Assembly: GCA_963783505.1 (NCBI GenBank)
Contig: CAWAOP010000019.1
Location: 1-64,000, forward strand
DNA length: 64,000 bases
Source: BOG-224 sp963783505
Lineage (GTDB): Bacteria > Acidobacteriota > Terriglobia > Bryobacterales > Bryobacteraceae
Reading direction: 5' to 3'
In this document: one piece after another, positions 19,093 to 28,284 of the stretch
How positions within the stretch are numbered: the stretch's first letter is position 1
Layout: each line of letters opens with the position of its first letter
Translations under genes and position numbers: made by a program
The notes under the pieces: generated by a model
What the model was told of the DNA's origin: nothing
Database searches by the model: none
What the model saw: only the letters and a program-made list of their open reading frames with translations

Positions 19093-19716
19093 TTACTCGG
19101 CGGCTTCGGCCGCGGGAGCAGCCGTTTCGCCAACCTTGAACCGAGCAAACCGCGCGATAGACATGTTCTCGCCAAGCTTGGCGATCTTGGTCTTCACCAA
19201 CTGGTCCACCGTTAGGGTCGCTTCCTTGACGAACGGCTGGTCCAGCAGGCAGGTCTCTTCGTAGAACTTCAGCAGACGGCCTTCGACGATCTTTTCCAGG
19301 ACCTTCTCCGGCTTGCCTTCGGCGCGGGCGCGGTCTCGCGCAATTTCCTTTTCCTTCTCGATCACGTCGGCGGGAACATCCTCACGCCGCAAATACCGGG
19401 GGTCGGCCGCGGCAATGTGCATGGCGACATCGTGCGCGAGATCCTGAAAATCGTCCGTGCGGGCCACAAAATCGGACTCGCAGTTGATCTCCACCAGTAC
19501 GCCGATCTGTCCGCCGGCGTGGATATAATGCCCAATCAGCCCCTGGTTGGTGGCGCGCCCCGCCTTCTTCACGGCCCCGGCGATGCCACGCTTGCGGAGG
19601 ACCACAACCGCGTCCTCGATATTGCCGTTGGCCTCGGTAAGAGCCTTCTTGCATTCCATCATGCCCGCGCCTGTAAGATCGCGGAGCTGTTTGACTAAAG
19701 TAGCGTTGATTTCCAT
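19093..19716 (-). CDS. tsf: Translation elongation factor Ts
   Basis: A 207-residue EF-Ts, the guanine-nucleotide exchange factor for EF-Tu. It has the N-terminal UBA-like segment with LRDLTGAGMMECKKAL and the core LIGHYIHAGGQIGVLVEINC. It is of the short form with one dimerisation subdomain, as in several non-proteobacterial phyla. It starts 35 bases after rpsB. The Ala-rich C-terminus (GETAAPAAEAAE) is a short tail. The frame is intact. Confidence 0.97.
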   Translation of the reverse strand: MEINATLVKQLRDLTGAGMMECKKALTEANGNIEDAVVVLRKRGIAGAVKKAGRATNQGLIGHYIHAGGQIGVLVEINCESDFVARTDDFQDLAHDVAMHIAAADPRYLRREDVPADVIEKEKEIARDRARAEGKPEKVLEKIVEGRLLKFYEETCLLDQPFVKEATLTVDQLVKTKIAKLGENMSIARFARFKVGETAAPAAEAAE

Positions 19717-19751
19717 GATTCTCTAAGACTCGCGGACAGCCAGGCTTTCGC

Positions 19752-20678
19752 CTAGTGTCCGCCTTCGGTAGCTGCCGGTTCGGCGGTGGCCGCCGTGGCC
19801 GCGGCGGTCTCTGACGCCGGTCCCTTGCGCGGCTGCGGAGCGGAGGCGGCCGCATCGGCTTCCATGCTCAGCGTCTCGCCCATGATCTTTTCGGCGTACT
19901 TCGGATCCACGTACTCGGTGTAGGCCAGCATGCCTTCTTCGGCGGGGGCCTCGTCCGATACGATCCGGTCGGCCGTGAAATCCTGTTCCTGCGCCAGCGC
20001 GCGGCCTTCTACTACGGCGTCCGCGATCTTGCTCGCGAACAGGCGGATGGCGCGCAATGCGTCGTCGTTGCCCGGGATTACGTAGTCCACTTCGTCCGGG
20101 TCGCAGTTCGTATCGACGATCGCGACCACGGGGATGCCCAGCCTCCGCGCTTCCTTCACCGCGATGGCTTCCTTGTTCGAGTCGATCACGAAGAGGATGT
20201 CCGGCAGACCCGGCATGTCTTTAATACCGGAGAGGTTCTGGTCCAGATGCTTTCGTTCGCGCTCCAACCGGATAATCTCTTTCTTCGGCCGGCCCGCGTA
20301 TCCGCCTTCGACGGAAGCCATGGCCTCCAGTTCCTTAAGGCGCTTGATCGATTTTTGGACTGTAGCCATGTTCGTCAGGAGGCCGCCGAGCCAGCGCTGG
20401 TTCACAAAATACATCTGGCAGCGGTTGGCCTCTTCGGCGATGGCTTCCTGCGCCTGACGCTTGGTGCCGACGAACAGCACATTTTTACCCTGCGCGGCCA
20501 TCTCGCCGACGTAACGAGCGGCGTCCTTGAACATCTTCAGAGTCTTCTGAAGGTCAATAATATAGATCCCATTGCGTTCGCCGAAGATGTATTCTTTCAT
20601 CTTCGGATTCCAGCGCCTGGTCTGGTGCCCGAAATGAACGCCCGCTTCGAGCAATTCCTTCATCGATATTGCCGGCAA
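19752..20678 (-). CDS. rpsB: 30S ribosomal protein S2
   Basis: A 308-residue S2, first gene of the operon. Core motifs are MKELLEAGVHFGHQTRRWNP, FVGTKRQAQEAI, NQRWLGGLLTNMATVQKSI and DTNCDPDEVDYVIPGNDDA. It exceeds the usual 240-260 residues through an Ala/Glu/Pro-rich tail of about 50 residues, probably disordered, a feature seen in some Acidobacteriota. The frame is intact. Confidence 0.97.
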   Translation of the reverse strand: MPAISMKELLEAGVHFGHQTRRWNPKMKEYIFGERNGIYIIDLQKTLKMFKDAARYVGEMAAQGKNVLFVGTKRQAQEAIAEEANRCQMYFVNQRWLGGLLTNMATVQKSIKRLKELEAMASVEGGYAGRPKKEIIRLERERKHLDQNLSGIKDMPGLPDILFVIDSNKEAIAVKEARRLGIPVVAIVDTNCDPDEVDYVIPGNDDALRAIRLFASKIADAVVEGRALAQEQDFTADRIVSDEAPAEEGMLAYTEYVDPKYAEKIMGETLSMEADAAASAPQPRKGPASETAAATAATAEPAATEGGH

Positions 20679-20798
20679 ACTACCTCCTCAAGTGGTTATC
20701 GGGGGACTAACCCCCGGTTGCGGTCAATTTCCGCTGCTCCGGCCGCCGCGCGGTCCAAAGCGAGATTTGCGCGGTGGAACGAAGCGGAAACGAGTCGA

Positions 20799-20830
20799 GA
20801 AAAAAGGGGGACGCATAAATAAAGTCCCCC
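20799..20830 (-). terminator. Rho-independent terminator of rplM-rpsI
   Basis: Read on the minus strand, GGGGGAC (20824-20830) pairs with GTCCCCC (20806-20812) around an AT-rich loop and is followed by a run of T (20800-20805). It lies about 70 bases past the rpsI stop and 120 bases before the rpsB start, separating the two ribosomal-protein operons. Confidence 0.85.
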
Positions 20831-20897
20831 TCCGAAAACCGGCGCCTGAAAGATCCGAGCTAACTGACATACAATCTTCCAGGCTTCATGGGCGGCG

Positions 20898-21296
20898 CTA
20901 CCGTTTCGAGAACTGGAAGCGCTTGCGCGCGCCCTTTTGTCCGTATTTCTTGCGTTCGTGAATTCGCGGATCGCGCGTCAGATACCCCAGCTTCTTTAGC
21001 TTGGGCCGAAGCTCCACGTTGAACTCACACAGCGCTCGCGCCACGCCCAGGCGCGCGGCGCCAGCCTGGCCGGCCACTCCGCCGCCATCGGCGATGATGA
21101 GGACGTCGAACTTGTCCACCGCCTCAACCGCCGCCAGGGGCTGCCGCACCAGCGCGCGCGAACTCTCCGTCGGGAAATACTCCTCGAACGGGCGCTCATT
21201 GACTTTAATCTCGCCCTTACCCGGGCGTAAGAATACTCGCGCCACCGATTTCTTACGGCGGCCAGTACCCAAATACTGAACGATCGTCGCTGCCAC
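20898..21296 (-). CDS. rpsI: 30S ribosomal protein S9
   Basis: A 132-residue S9 with the family N-terminus QYLGTGRRKKSVARVFLRPG and the C-terminal basic tail ending FQFSKR, whose last residues reach the P-site tRNA in known ribosomes. It starts 15 bases after rplM, the standard pairing, and is followed by a strong terminator. The frame is intact. Confidence 0.97.
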   Translation of the reverse strand: MAATIVQYLGTGRRKKSVARVFLRPGKGEIKVNERPFEEYFPTESSRALVRQPLAAVEAVDKFDVLIIADGGGVAGQAGAARLGVARALCEFNVELRPKLKKLGYLTRDPRIHERKKYGQKGARKRFQFSKR

Positions 21297-21311
21297 TAAA
21301 TGCCCTTCCCG

Positions 21312-21743
21312 CTACTTGATGGCCAGCGCGGCCGGTTGCTGAGCCGCGTGCGGATGGCGATCACCCGCGTAGACCTTGAGCTTTCGATACATTTGCTTGC
21401 CCATTTTGGACTTGGGAAGCATCCCGAAGATAGCGTCTTCCACGATGCGCCTCGGCTTCTCGGCGCGCACCCGGCCAATCTTCTTTTCCACCAGCCCGCC
21501 CGGGTACCCGGTGAAATGGCGGTACACTTTGTCGGATTCTTTTCGGCCCGTCAGGCGGACCTTATCGGCGTTGATGACGATCACGTGATCGCCCGTATCC
21601 AGGAAGGGCGTGTACGAAGGTTTGTGCTTGCCCATCAGCAGCATCGCGGCCTTGCTCGCCAGCCTGCCCAGCACCACTCCCTGGGCATCGATGACATGCC
21701 ACTTGCGCGCTACGCCAACCCCGGATGGAAACTCGGTTCTCAT
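21312..21743 (-). CDS. rplM: 50S ribosomal protein L13
   Basis: A 143-residue L13. Motifs include WHVIDAQGVVLGRLASKAA, FLDTGDHVIVINADKV and AIFGMLPKSKMGKQMYRKL. I chose ATG 21743 (MRTEFPSG) over a GTG two codons earlier. It heads the rplM-rpsI operon. The frame is intact. Confidence 0.97.
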   Translation of the reverse strand: MRTEFPSGVGVARKWHVIDAQGVVLGRLASKAAMLLMGKHKPSYTPFLDTGDHVIVINADKVRLTGRKESDKVYRHFTGYPGGLVEKKIGRVRAEKPRRIVEDAIFGMLPKSKMGKQMYRKLKVYAGDRHPHAAQQPAALAIK

Positions 21744-21852
21744 TGACACACTTCTCCAGCTTCTGCCCGCAAAATACTAAGCCTACAGACTACGAGGCCC
21801 AAATGTCAAATTCGGATGACGGCTCCCAAACGGGCGCATTGCCGCCCGCCGC

Positions 21853-22003
21853 CCTCTCGAATACGCCCGTCTGCCATTGGCGCTTCGCGCCTCGGCCCGG
21901 CTGCCGCGAGTACTTAATCGGCACCGACTAAAGGTCGTGCCCTGTTACAAGGCAACCGCTCCGCTTTTCATCCTTCCGGATGAGGGCAGCCTTTAAAAAG
22001 GGC
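21853..22003. repeat. Dispersed intergenic repeat, copy A
   Basis: About 150 bp, beginning ctctcgaatacgcccg and including ctgccattggcgcttcgcgc, aaggtcgtgccctgttacaa and ttttcatccttccggatga. A clearly homologous copy (by eye about 85% identical) is at 26094-26241. There is no open frame conserved between the copies. This fills most of the gap between rplM and the next gene (21744-22052). Confidence 0.8.
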
Positions 22004-22052
22004 TGATACAGTGGAGCGCAGGGACTATTCTCTAATGATAACCAATGGCAGC

Positions 22053-24836
22053 ATGGATCGGCGGCGCTTTCTTCGAAACGCGGGTGTTATCGGAGGCGCG
22101 ATCGCGGCGGAATCGAAAGGAATCGGCCAAAACACCGCCAGCCGCCGCACTTCATTAGTCTTGGACCCTTCCGACCCGGTCGCCTCGGCCCCGCCCGCGC
22201 AATGGGCAGCCGGCCAACTGGAGCAAGCCCTTACGAAAGCGGGCGCTTCGGTGGTTCGCCGCGAACGGCCGGAGCAAGCCGGCGCCGGCGAATTCTGCGT
22301 CATCGGCTCGGGCAACAACTCTCGTGTTGCCGTACAGTCTCTCGGGAGTCTATTCCTGACGGAGCGGAAGGCGCCAGGGAGCCTTATTCTTTCGGCTACA
22401 AAGGTGGCCGGGCATTCATCGGTCTTGTGCGGTGGCTCGGATGCGCGAGGGCTGGCATACGCCCTCACGGAATTGGCGGACCGCGTCCGGTTCGCGCAGA
22501 GCTTCGACACGGCGCTCAGGATTCCGAGGCCCATCGGCGAAACGCCCGCCAATCCCGTGCGCAGCGTCATGCGCCAGTTTGTTTGCGAGACCCTCGACAA
22601 GCCCTGGTTCTACGACCGCGAGGCTTGGACCGCGTACCTCGACATGCTGGCCGGGCATCGCTTCAACCGGCTGCACCTGGCGTTCGGGCTTGGCTACGAT
22701 ACGCTGTCGCAGGTGGCGGACTCGTACCTCTTGTTCATCTATCCGTTCTTTCTTCCCGTTCCGGGTTACGACGTGCGTGCGACGAACCTGCCTGACTCGG
22801 AACGCGACCGCAATCTCGAAACGCTTCGGTTCATCGGCGAACAAACCGTGGCGCGGGGCATGGATTTCCAGTTGGGCATCTGGACCCACGGCTATCGGTG
22901 GCCTAACAGCCCGCGTGCCCAGAACGCCATCGAAGGGCTCACCGACCGGAATCACGCGCCGTATTGCCGCGACGCTCTCACGGCGCTGCTGAAAGCCTGC
23001 CCCGCGATTTCGTCGGTGGCGCTTCGCATTCACGGCGAGAGCGGAGTAGCGGAAGGAAGCTACGACTTCTGGCGGACGGTTTTCGATGGGGTGACGCAGT
23101 GCGGCCGCAAGGTCGAAATCGACCTGCACGCCAAGGGCATCGACGACAAAATGATCCAGAACGCGCTCGCCACTGGAATGCCCGTGAACGTTGCGCCTAA
23201 GTATTGGGCGGAACATCTCGGCATGCCGTATCACCAGGCCGCGATTCGCGACTTGGAGATGCCGGTGGCGGGACATGTTGGCGCCGGGCTCATGACGCTC
23301 AGCGAAGGCGAGCGCAGCTTTACGCGCTATGGCTATGCGGACCTGTTGCGCGAAGATCGCCAATATACCGTGCGCCACCGAGTTTTCTCAGGCACGCAGC
23401 GGTTATTGTTATGGGGCGATCCGAGCTTCGCGGCCGCGTACTCGCGCATGTTCCGGTTCTGCGGATCGACGGGCGTGGACCTCATGGAACCCCTGACCTG
23501 TCGCGGCCGGCGCGGCTCGGGAGTTCCCGGCACGCGAACAGGATATGCCGACGCGAGCCTGGAGCCGCACTGGGATTGGCAGAAGTACGAGTATTGGTAC
23601 CGCGTGTGGGGCCGACTCTTGTATAACCCGGCGACGAATCCCGAAGGTTGGTTGCGTTCGTTCGAGGGCGACGCCTGGTCCCGCCGGCTGGCGAGCCGCT
23701 CTCAGTCTCCCCGCCGCGGGACTCTGGCGGGGTCCCGAGCGCGCATGATTGCTTCCGCGCTGGCGAGCGCAAGCCGGATTCTCCCCATCGTGACAACCGC
23801 GCACGCTCCTTCGGCCGCGTGCGACGCTTACTGGCCCGAGATCTACTGGAACCAGCCCATGGTGGCCGAGGACCGGCCCAACCCTTACACCGATACCCCG
23901 GCGCCGAGAACGTTTCAGAACGTGAGCCCGCTGGACCCGCAACTGTTTTCGCGGATGAGCGATTTTGCCGGCGAAGTACTGAGTGGAACGCGGAGCGGCA
24001 AGTACTCGCCCATCGAGGTGGCCCAGTGGCTGGAGGATCTCGCGGGCGCCGCGGAGACGGATCTATCCCAAGGCGGCGCGCCCAGTTCGCCGGAGTTTCG
24101 CCGGCTATCGATCGATGTCCGAATGCAGGCCGGGTTGGGCCGTTTCTTCGCCGCCAAGTTCCGTAGCGGGGTGTTGTACTCGATTCACGAGCGCACCGGC
24201 GACCGCCGCGCGCTGGAAGAGGCGCTCAAGGTCTACCGGCTCGCTCGGGATGCATGGGCCAAGGTCGCGGAACAGGCCAAGGACGTCTACGCCGCGGATC
24301 TCTCGGTGAGCGACCGATTTTCGGAGCGCGGCCAATGGCTGGACAGGCTTCCGGGGATCGACCGGGATATAGCCCAAATGGAGCGGCGCCTGGCGTCGGC
24401 CAAGCCCGCCGCCGATCCACGCGCGGACGCGGCCATCGTTGAAGCGCTGGGGCGGCCGCGGCGCGGGACCGCCGTATTCCATCACGACCGGCCGGTGGGA
24501 TTTCGGCCGAAAGAACCGATCGATCTCGCTATCTCCGTGCTCTCTATCTCCATCCAGCGCAACCCCAAGCTGGAATCGGCGCGGTTATATTATCGCCACG
24601 TGAACCAGGCGGAGCGATTTGAGAGCGTGGAGATGGAGTTCCTGCGAGCCGCCTACCGCGCGCGGATTCCGGCGGCCTACACCGATTCGCCTTACCCGCT
24701 CATGTATTACTTCGAGCTGCGCGCGGCGCCGGAGAAGGTCTGGCTATACCCCGGCTTCAATTCCGCAGACCTGGCGGAGCCGCCACACCCTTCAGCCCTG
24801 GTGAACCAGCCGTACTTTGTTCTGCGCCCGGCATAG
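22053..24836 (+). CDS. Tat-exported protein with GH67/GH20-like N-terminal domain, putative glycoside hydrolase
   Basis: A 927-residue protein. MDRRRFLRNAGVIGGAIAAE is a twin-arginine signal, so I start at 22053 although the frame is open from 22011. After it comes an alpha/beta domain (PPAQWAAGQLEQALTKAGAS, then CGGSDARGLAYALTELADRV) like the N-terminal domain of alpha-glucuronidases and hexosaminidases, then a TIM-barrel-like region (LDMLAGHRFNRLHLAFGLGY; LRIHGESGVAEGSYDFW). The C-terminal third is helical. Catalytic acids cannot be assigned safely. Such proteins are numerous in Solibacter-type genomes and are presumed to act on plant or microbial polysaccharide in the periplasm. The frame is intact. 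Confidence 0.65.
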   Translation: MDRRRFLRNAGVIGGAIAAESKGIGQNTASRRTSLVLDPSDPVASAPPAQWAAGQLEQALTKAGASVVRRERPEQAGAGEFCVIGSGNNSRVAVQSLGSLFLTERKAPGSLILSATKVAGHSSVLCGGSDARGLAYALTELADRVRFAQSFDTALRIPRPIGETPANPVRSVMRQFVCETLDKPWFYDREAWTAYLDMLAGHRFNRLHLAFGLGYDTLSQVADSYLLFIYPFFLPVPGYDVRATNLPDSERDRNLETLRFIGEQTVARGMDFQLGIWTHGYRWPNSPRAQNAIEGLTDRNHAPYCRDALTALLKACPAISSVALRIHGESGVAEGSYDFWRTVFDGVTQCGRKVEIDLHAKGIDDKMIQNALATGMPVNVAPKYWAEHLGMPYHQAAIRDLEMPVAGHVGAGLMTLSEGERSFTRYGYADLLREDRQYTVRHRVFSGTQRLLLWGDPSFAAAYSRMFRFCGSTGVDLMEPLTCRGRRGSGVPGTRTGYADASLEPHWDWQKYEYWYRVWGRLLYNPATNPEGWLRSFEGDAWSRRLASRSQSPRRGTLAGSRARMIASALASASRILPIVTTAHAPSAACDAYWPEIYWNQPMVAEDRPNPYTDTPAPRTFQNVSPLDPQLFSRMSDFAGEVLSGTRSGKYSPIEVAQWLEDLAGAAETDLSQGGAPSSPEFRRLSIDVRMQAGLGRFFAAKFRSGVLYSIHERTGDRRALEEALKVYRLARDAWAKVAEQAKDVYAADLSVSDRFSERGQWLDRLPGIDRDIAQMERRLASAKPAADPRADAAIVEALGRPRRGTAVFHHDRPVGFRPKEPIDLAISVLSISIQRNPKLESARLYYRHVNQAERFESVEMEFLRAAYRARIPAAYTDSPYPLMYYFELRAAPEKVWLYPGFNSADLAEPPHPSALVNQPYFVLRPA

Positions 24837-24933
24837 AGTCTGTGGGGCACGGAGGCCGGTACATCGGTTACCGATCCGCAGCCGCCTTCCACCCCGCTTG
24901 CGCGCCGCCCCGCGCGGAACTATCGTCTTGTTC

Positions 24934-25881
24934 ATGAATATGACGCGACGCACTGTTCTTACCGCCATCTCTGCCGCCGCCGCCGCACAGGCGCAGCGCA
25001 CGCGGGTTCCGAGCTGGAAGCCAAAACTCGGCGTTCTCGGACGTTTTTCCGACGCCAATTTGGAATTCGTCAAGTCCGAGGGTTTCACCTCCATGCAGCT
25101 TTCCCTGAACCCGGATCAATACGACGACGCTGCTATCGCGACGCTGAAAGAGAAGATCCAGCGCTCCGGCATTTACGTGTCCGCGCTGAACTGCGACGGC
25201 AACCACATCGACCCCGACCCGGCCCGCCGCCAGCGTCAGATTCAAACCACCATCAAGACCCTCGAGCTGGCCGGCAAGCTCGGCGTCCCGTACATCGGAG
25301 GCCAGTCCGGCAAGATTACGGGCCAGCAGCTACAGCCGCAGGTCAACGAGATCGTCAAGGTCTACACCGAAAACTACCTGCCCGTTTGCGAGCGGACCAA
25401 AGTCAAGATCCTCTGGGAACCGTATGTGGGCGGCCCGAATATCGCTACCGGCCCGGTGGGCTGGGAAGCGCTGTTCAAGGCATTCAACGATAGCCAGTGG
25501 CTGGGCCTGCAGTACGATCCGTCGCATTTGGCCTGGCAGATGATCGATCCGGTTCAGGCCGCGCGCGATTTTGTGGGCAAAATCTACGACATGCATTTGA
25601 AGGATACCGAGATCCTCTGGACGGTCGTACATCGTGCGGGCATCCAGCCGTTGAATAACGCCCGCTGGTGGCGCTTCCGGCTGCCAGGGCAGGGAATCGT
25701 CAACTTCAAGGGCATCTTCACCGTGCTGGCCGAAGCCGGATACAACGGCGCATTGAACATCGAGAACGAAGACGAGCTCTACTATCCGAATTACGAGGGC
25801 GACAACTTCACCGAGCAGTTCAAGCGCGGTTTCCGCGTGGCGCACGAATACCTGAAGACTCTGGTGCCGCCGCTGGCCTAG
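24934..25881 (+). CDS. Secreted sugar phosphate isomerase/epimerase-like TIM-barrel protein
   Basis: A 315-residue protein of the xylose isomerase-like TIM-barrel superfamily (AP_endonuc_2 fold). After a short Tat-like/Sec signal (MNMTRRTVLTAISAAAAAQA) come barrel strands with probable metal ligands: LNCDGNHIDPDP, ILWEPYVGGPN, LQYDPSHLAWQM, IYDMHLKDTE and ALNIENEDELYY. It likely isomerises or epimerises a sugar, or processes a keto-sugar made by the neighbouring Gfo/Idh/MocA oxidoreductase, a frequent partner family. The start ATG 24934 fits the signal peptide. The frame is intact. Confidence 0.82.
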   Translation: MNMTRRTVLTAISAAAAAQAQRTRVPSWKPKLGVLGRFSDANLEFVKSEGFTSMQLSLNPDQYDDAAIATLKEKIQRSGIYVSALNCDGNHIDPDPARRQRQIQTTIKTLELAGKLGVPYIGGQSGKITGQQLQPQVNEIVKVYTENYLPVCERTKVKILWEPYVGGPNIATGPVGWEALFKAFNDSQWLGLQYDPSHLAWQMIDPVQAARDFVGKIYDMHLKDTEILWTVVHRAGIQPLNNARWWRFRLPGQGIVNFKGIFTVLAEAGYNGALNIENEDELYYPNYEGDNFTEQFKRGFRVAHEYLKTLVPPLA

Positions 25882-25984
25882 TGGGGCAGGTCTCCAGACC
25901 TGCCAAAGCGCGCGAAGCGCGCCGATTGGGCGGGCATGGAAGATGAGCTGACACAATCTTCGCCGCGCCCGACTGAGTCTGAAA

Positions 25985-26241
25985 TCCCAAGTTGGATGGT
26001 TTGTATCGGGGCACGTCTTGAGACGTGCCGCCAGCGGAATGAAATTAGAGGGTTTTAACCCCCGGGTTTTCTGGACACGGAAGAGCCCTGCGCTCTCTCG
26101 AAAATGCCAGTCTGCCATTGGCGCTTCGCGCCTCGGCCCGGCTGCCGTGAGTGCTTGATCGGCTAAAGGTCGTGCCCTGTTACAAAGCAATCGCTCCGGT
26201 TTTCATCCTTGCGGATGAAGGCTTCCTTCATAATGGGGCTG
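25985..26241. repeat. Intergenic repeat block including dispersed repeat copy B
   Basis: The gap 25882-26307 has no gene. At 26010-26026 a small inverted repeat (gcacgtcttgagacgtgc) belongs to the same hairpin family as 31420-31480 and 33362-33395. From 26094 to 26241 is the second copy of the repeat found at 21853-22003. Confidence 0.75.
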
Positions 26242-26307
26242 CTACGAACCATCCAGCTTCGGATGTCAGCCCGATTTCAGCGATCAGCGGCAGCTCTAGC
26301 CCACCGG

Positions 26308-26721
26308 TCACTTCATCCATTTGTAGTAGTAGAAGGTCAGCGGCGTCTTGCCGGTATTGCGAATGCCGTGGGTTTTGTTCGCGGCCGAATACATCATCGC
26401 GCCGGGACTCACGTGCGTGGTTTTGCCCTCGACCACGATTTCTCCAGATCCTTCCGTGACCAACATGATCTCCTCTTCCGGATGCTGGTGCGGCGGATGG
26501 GGCTCCTGCCCGGCGTTCAACCGTATGCTTCCAGCCGTCATCGACTTCAGCTGATCGGTCGGACCGTCACAATAGACTCTTGTATCTCCGAAGGACTCAT
26601 GCGTCAGCTTCGCCGCGTCGGCCGTGATCACGGCATCCGGCAACTTGGCGCCCGCCGCCTCCAGCAGGCTGGACATCGCGGCGAGTCCGGCGCCAAGGGG
26701 AAAGAAATCGCGTCGATTCAT
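26308..26721 (-). CDS. Tat-exported small cupin protein
   Basis: A 137-residue single-domain cupin. The N-terminus MNRRDFFPLGAGLAAMSSLL is a Tat signal. The cupin metal motif is visible in PHPPHQHPEEEIMLVTEGSG with the second half in HVSPGAMMYSAANKTHGIRN. Small secreted cupins may be isomerases, dioxygenases or binding proteins. The substrate is unknown. It is encoded convergently to the upstream TIM-barrel gene. The frame is intact. Confidence 0.85.
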   Translation of the reverse strand: MNRRDFFPLGAGLAAMSSLLEAAGAKLPDAVITADAAKLTHESFGDTRVYCDGPTDQLKSMTAGSIRLNAGQEPHPPHQHPEEEIMLVTEGSGEIVVEGKTTHVSPGAMMYSAANKTHGIRNTGKTPLTFYYYKWMK

Positions 26722-26896
26722 GGCTCCATTCTACTTTGCCGGCGCCGGCAGAATCGGCGACCGCTAACGAGTACCGGCTGCGCCCGGCCAAGAGCGAATG
26801 CTACAAGCCGCAAAAAGTGAACTTCGGCCAAGGCGTTTCCAGGCCGCCGTGCTTCGTCACGCTCAGGCTGTTAGCATATACTCCCGGAGGCTTCAT

Positions 26897-28270
26897 ATGG
26901 AAGGTCGAGCGGTTTCCAGGCGGACATTCTTCTATGGGACGCTGCTTGCCGGCGCTGTTCCGGCGGGTGGTTTCGGCAAGACGCCGTCGCTGAAGGCGGC
27001 CGGCTTCAAATCGCCGAACGAGAAACTGAACATCGCCGCCATCGGCGCGGGTGGCAAGGGCGAGAGCGATATCGCGGGCTGCGCGACGGAAAACATCGTC
27101 GCCCTTACGGACCCCGATCGGAAGCAAGCGGCGAATACTTTCAAAAAATATCCCAATGCGCCGAAATACGCCGATTTCCGCCGCATGTTCGATAAGGAGA
27201 CCAACAACATCGACGCGGTGCTGGTCTCTTGCCCGGATCACCTGCACGCCTCGGCCGCCATGTGGGCCATGGAGCGCGGCAAACACGTCTACTGCCAGAA
27301 ACCTCTCACGCGCACCGTGTGGGAAGCCCAGCAATTGGCCGAGGCTGCTGCGAACTACGGCGTGGCCACGCAAATGGGCAATCAGGGCTATTCGCAAGCG
27401 GGCGCGCGCGAGTGCTGCGAGATCATCTGGAGCGGAGAGATCGGCGCGGTCACGGAAGTTCACGCATGGACCAATCGCCCCGATCCATACTGGCCGCAAG
27501 GCCCGGACGTGTCTCCCAAGCCGGGAACGATCCCCGGCACGCTCGATTGGCAGGCATGGCTTGGAGATGCGATGGATCGTCCTTACAGCCCGGACTACAT
27601 GCCCATGAACTGGCGCGCCTATCCCGATTTCGGCTGCGGCGCTATCGGCGACATGGCCTGCCACATTCTCGGTACTCCCAACATGGCCATGCGGCTTGCG
27701 AATCCTGTCAGCGTGGAATGCACCAAGATCGAGGGCAAATCGAAATACACCTACCCCTACCGCACAGCGCTTCGCTACGATTTTCCCGCCCGCGGAACCA
27801 TGCCGCCCCTCTCGCTGTTCTGGTACGACCGCTTGACCGCGCAGCCCAAGTTTCCCGGCGTTCCTGACGGCGAAATCATCGGCGATTCCGATATAAATGG
27901 CAGCCTGTTCATCGGCGATAAGGGCCTGGTCACCACCGGCTGCTACGGCGAGCATACGCGGCTGGTCCCAGCCGCACGGATGAAGGACTACCGCTTGCCG
28001 CCGCAAGTCCTGCCGCGCTGCCCGATCATCGGTACGGATTGGGTCCGCAGCCATTACCTCGACTGGCTGAGAGCCTGCAAGGGCGGCGAGCCGGCCTGCT
28101 CCAATTTCAGCGTGTCCGGACCCTTCGTGCAGTGGATGCTGCTCGGCGTCGTCGCCATGCAAGTGCCGGGCAAGCTGATGTGGGACGCCCAGGCGAAGAA
28201 GTTCACCAATAGCGGCGAAGCGAACGCGTTGCTGAAACCGAAGTTCCGCAAGGGCTGGAAATTCGTTTAG
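26897..28270 (+). CDS. Tat-exported Gfo/Idh/MocA-family oxidoreductase
   Basis: A 457-residue NAD(P)-dependent sugar oxidoreductase. The Tat signal is VSRRTFFYGTLLAGA, the Rossmann motif NIAAIGAGGKGESDIAG, and the family catalytic segment HVYCQKPLTRTVWEAQQL (Lys-Pro). I chose ATG 26897 because ggagg (26886-26890) is upstream and the signal follows. The end region has the Bac_OxRed-type C-terminal domain (LDWQAWLGDAMDRPYSPDYM). Tat export with the cofactor bound, as in glucose-fructose oxidoreductase, is plausible. It is followed after 14 bases by a GH29 fucosidase, so the pair may process released sugars together. Confidence 0.9.
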   Translation: MEGRAVSRRTFFYGTLLAGAVPAGGFGKTPSLKAAGFKSPNEKLNIAAIGAGGKGESDIAGCATENIVALTDPDRKQAANTFKKYPNAPKYADFRRMFDKETNNIDAVLVSCPDHLHASAAMWAMERGKHVYCQKPLTRTVWEAQQLAEAAANYGVATQMGNQGYSQAGARECCEIIWSGEIGAVTEVHAWTNRPDPYWPQGPDVSPKPGTIPGTLDWQAWLGDAMDRPYSPDYMPMNWRAYPDFGCGAIGDMACHILGTPNMAMRLANPVSVECTKIEGKSKYTYPYRTALRYDFPARGTMPPLSLFWYDRLTAQPKFPGVPDGEIIGDSDINGSLFIGDKGLVTTGCYGEHTRLVPAARMKDYRLPPQVLPRCPIIGTDWVRSHYLDWLRACKGGEPACSNFSVSGPFVQWMLLGVVAMQVPGKLMWDAQAKKFTNSGEANALLKPKFRKGWKFV

Positions 28271-28284
28271 GAGCTTGTTGAAAG

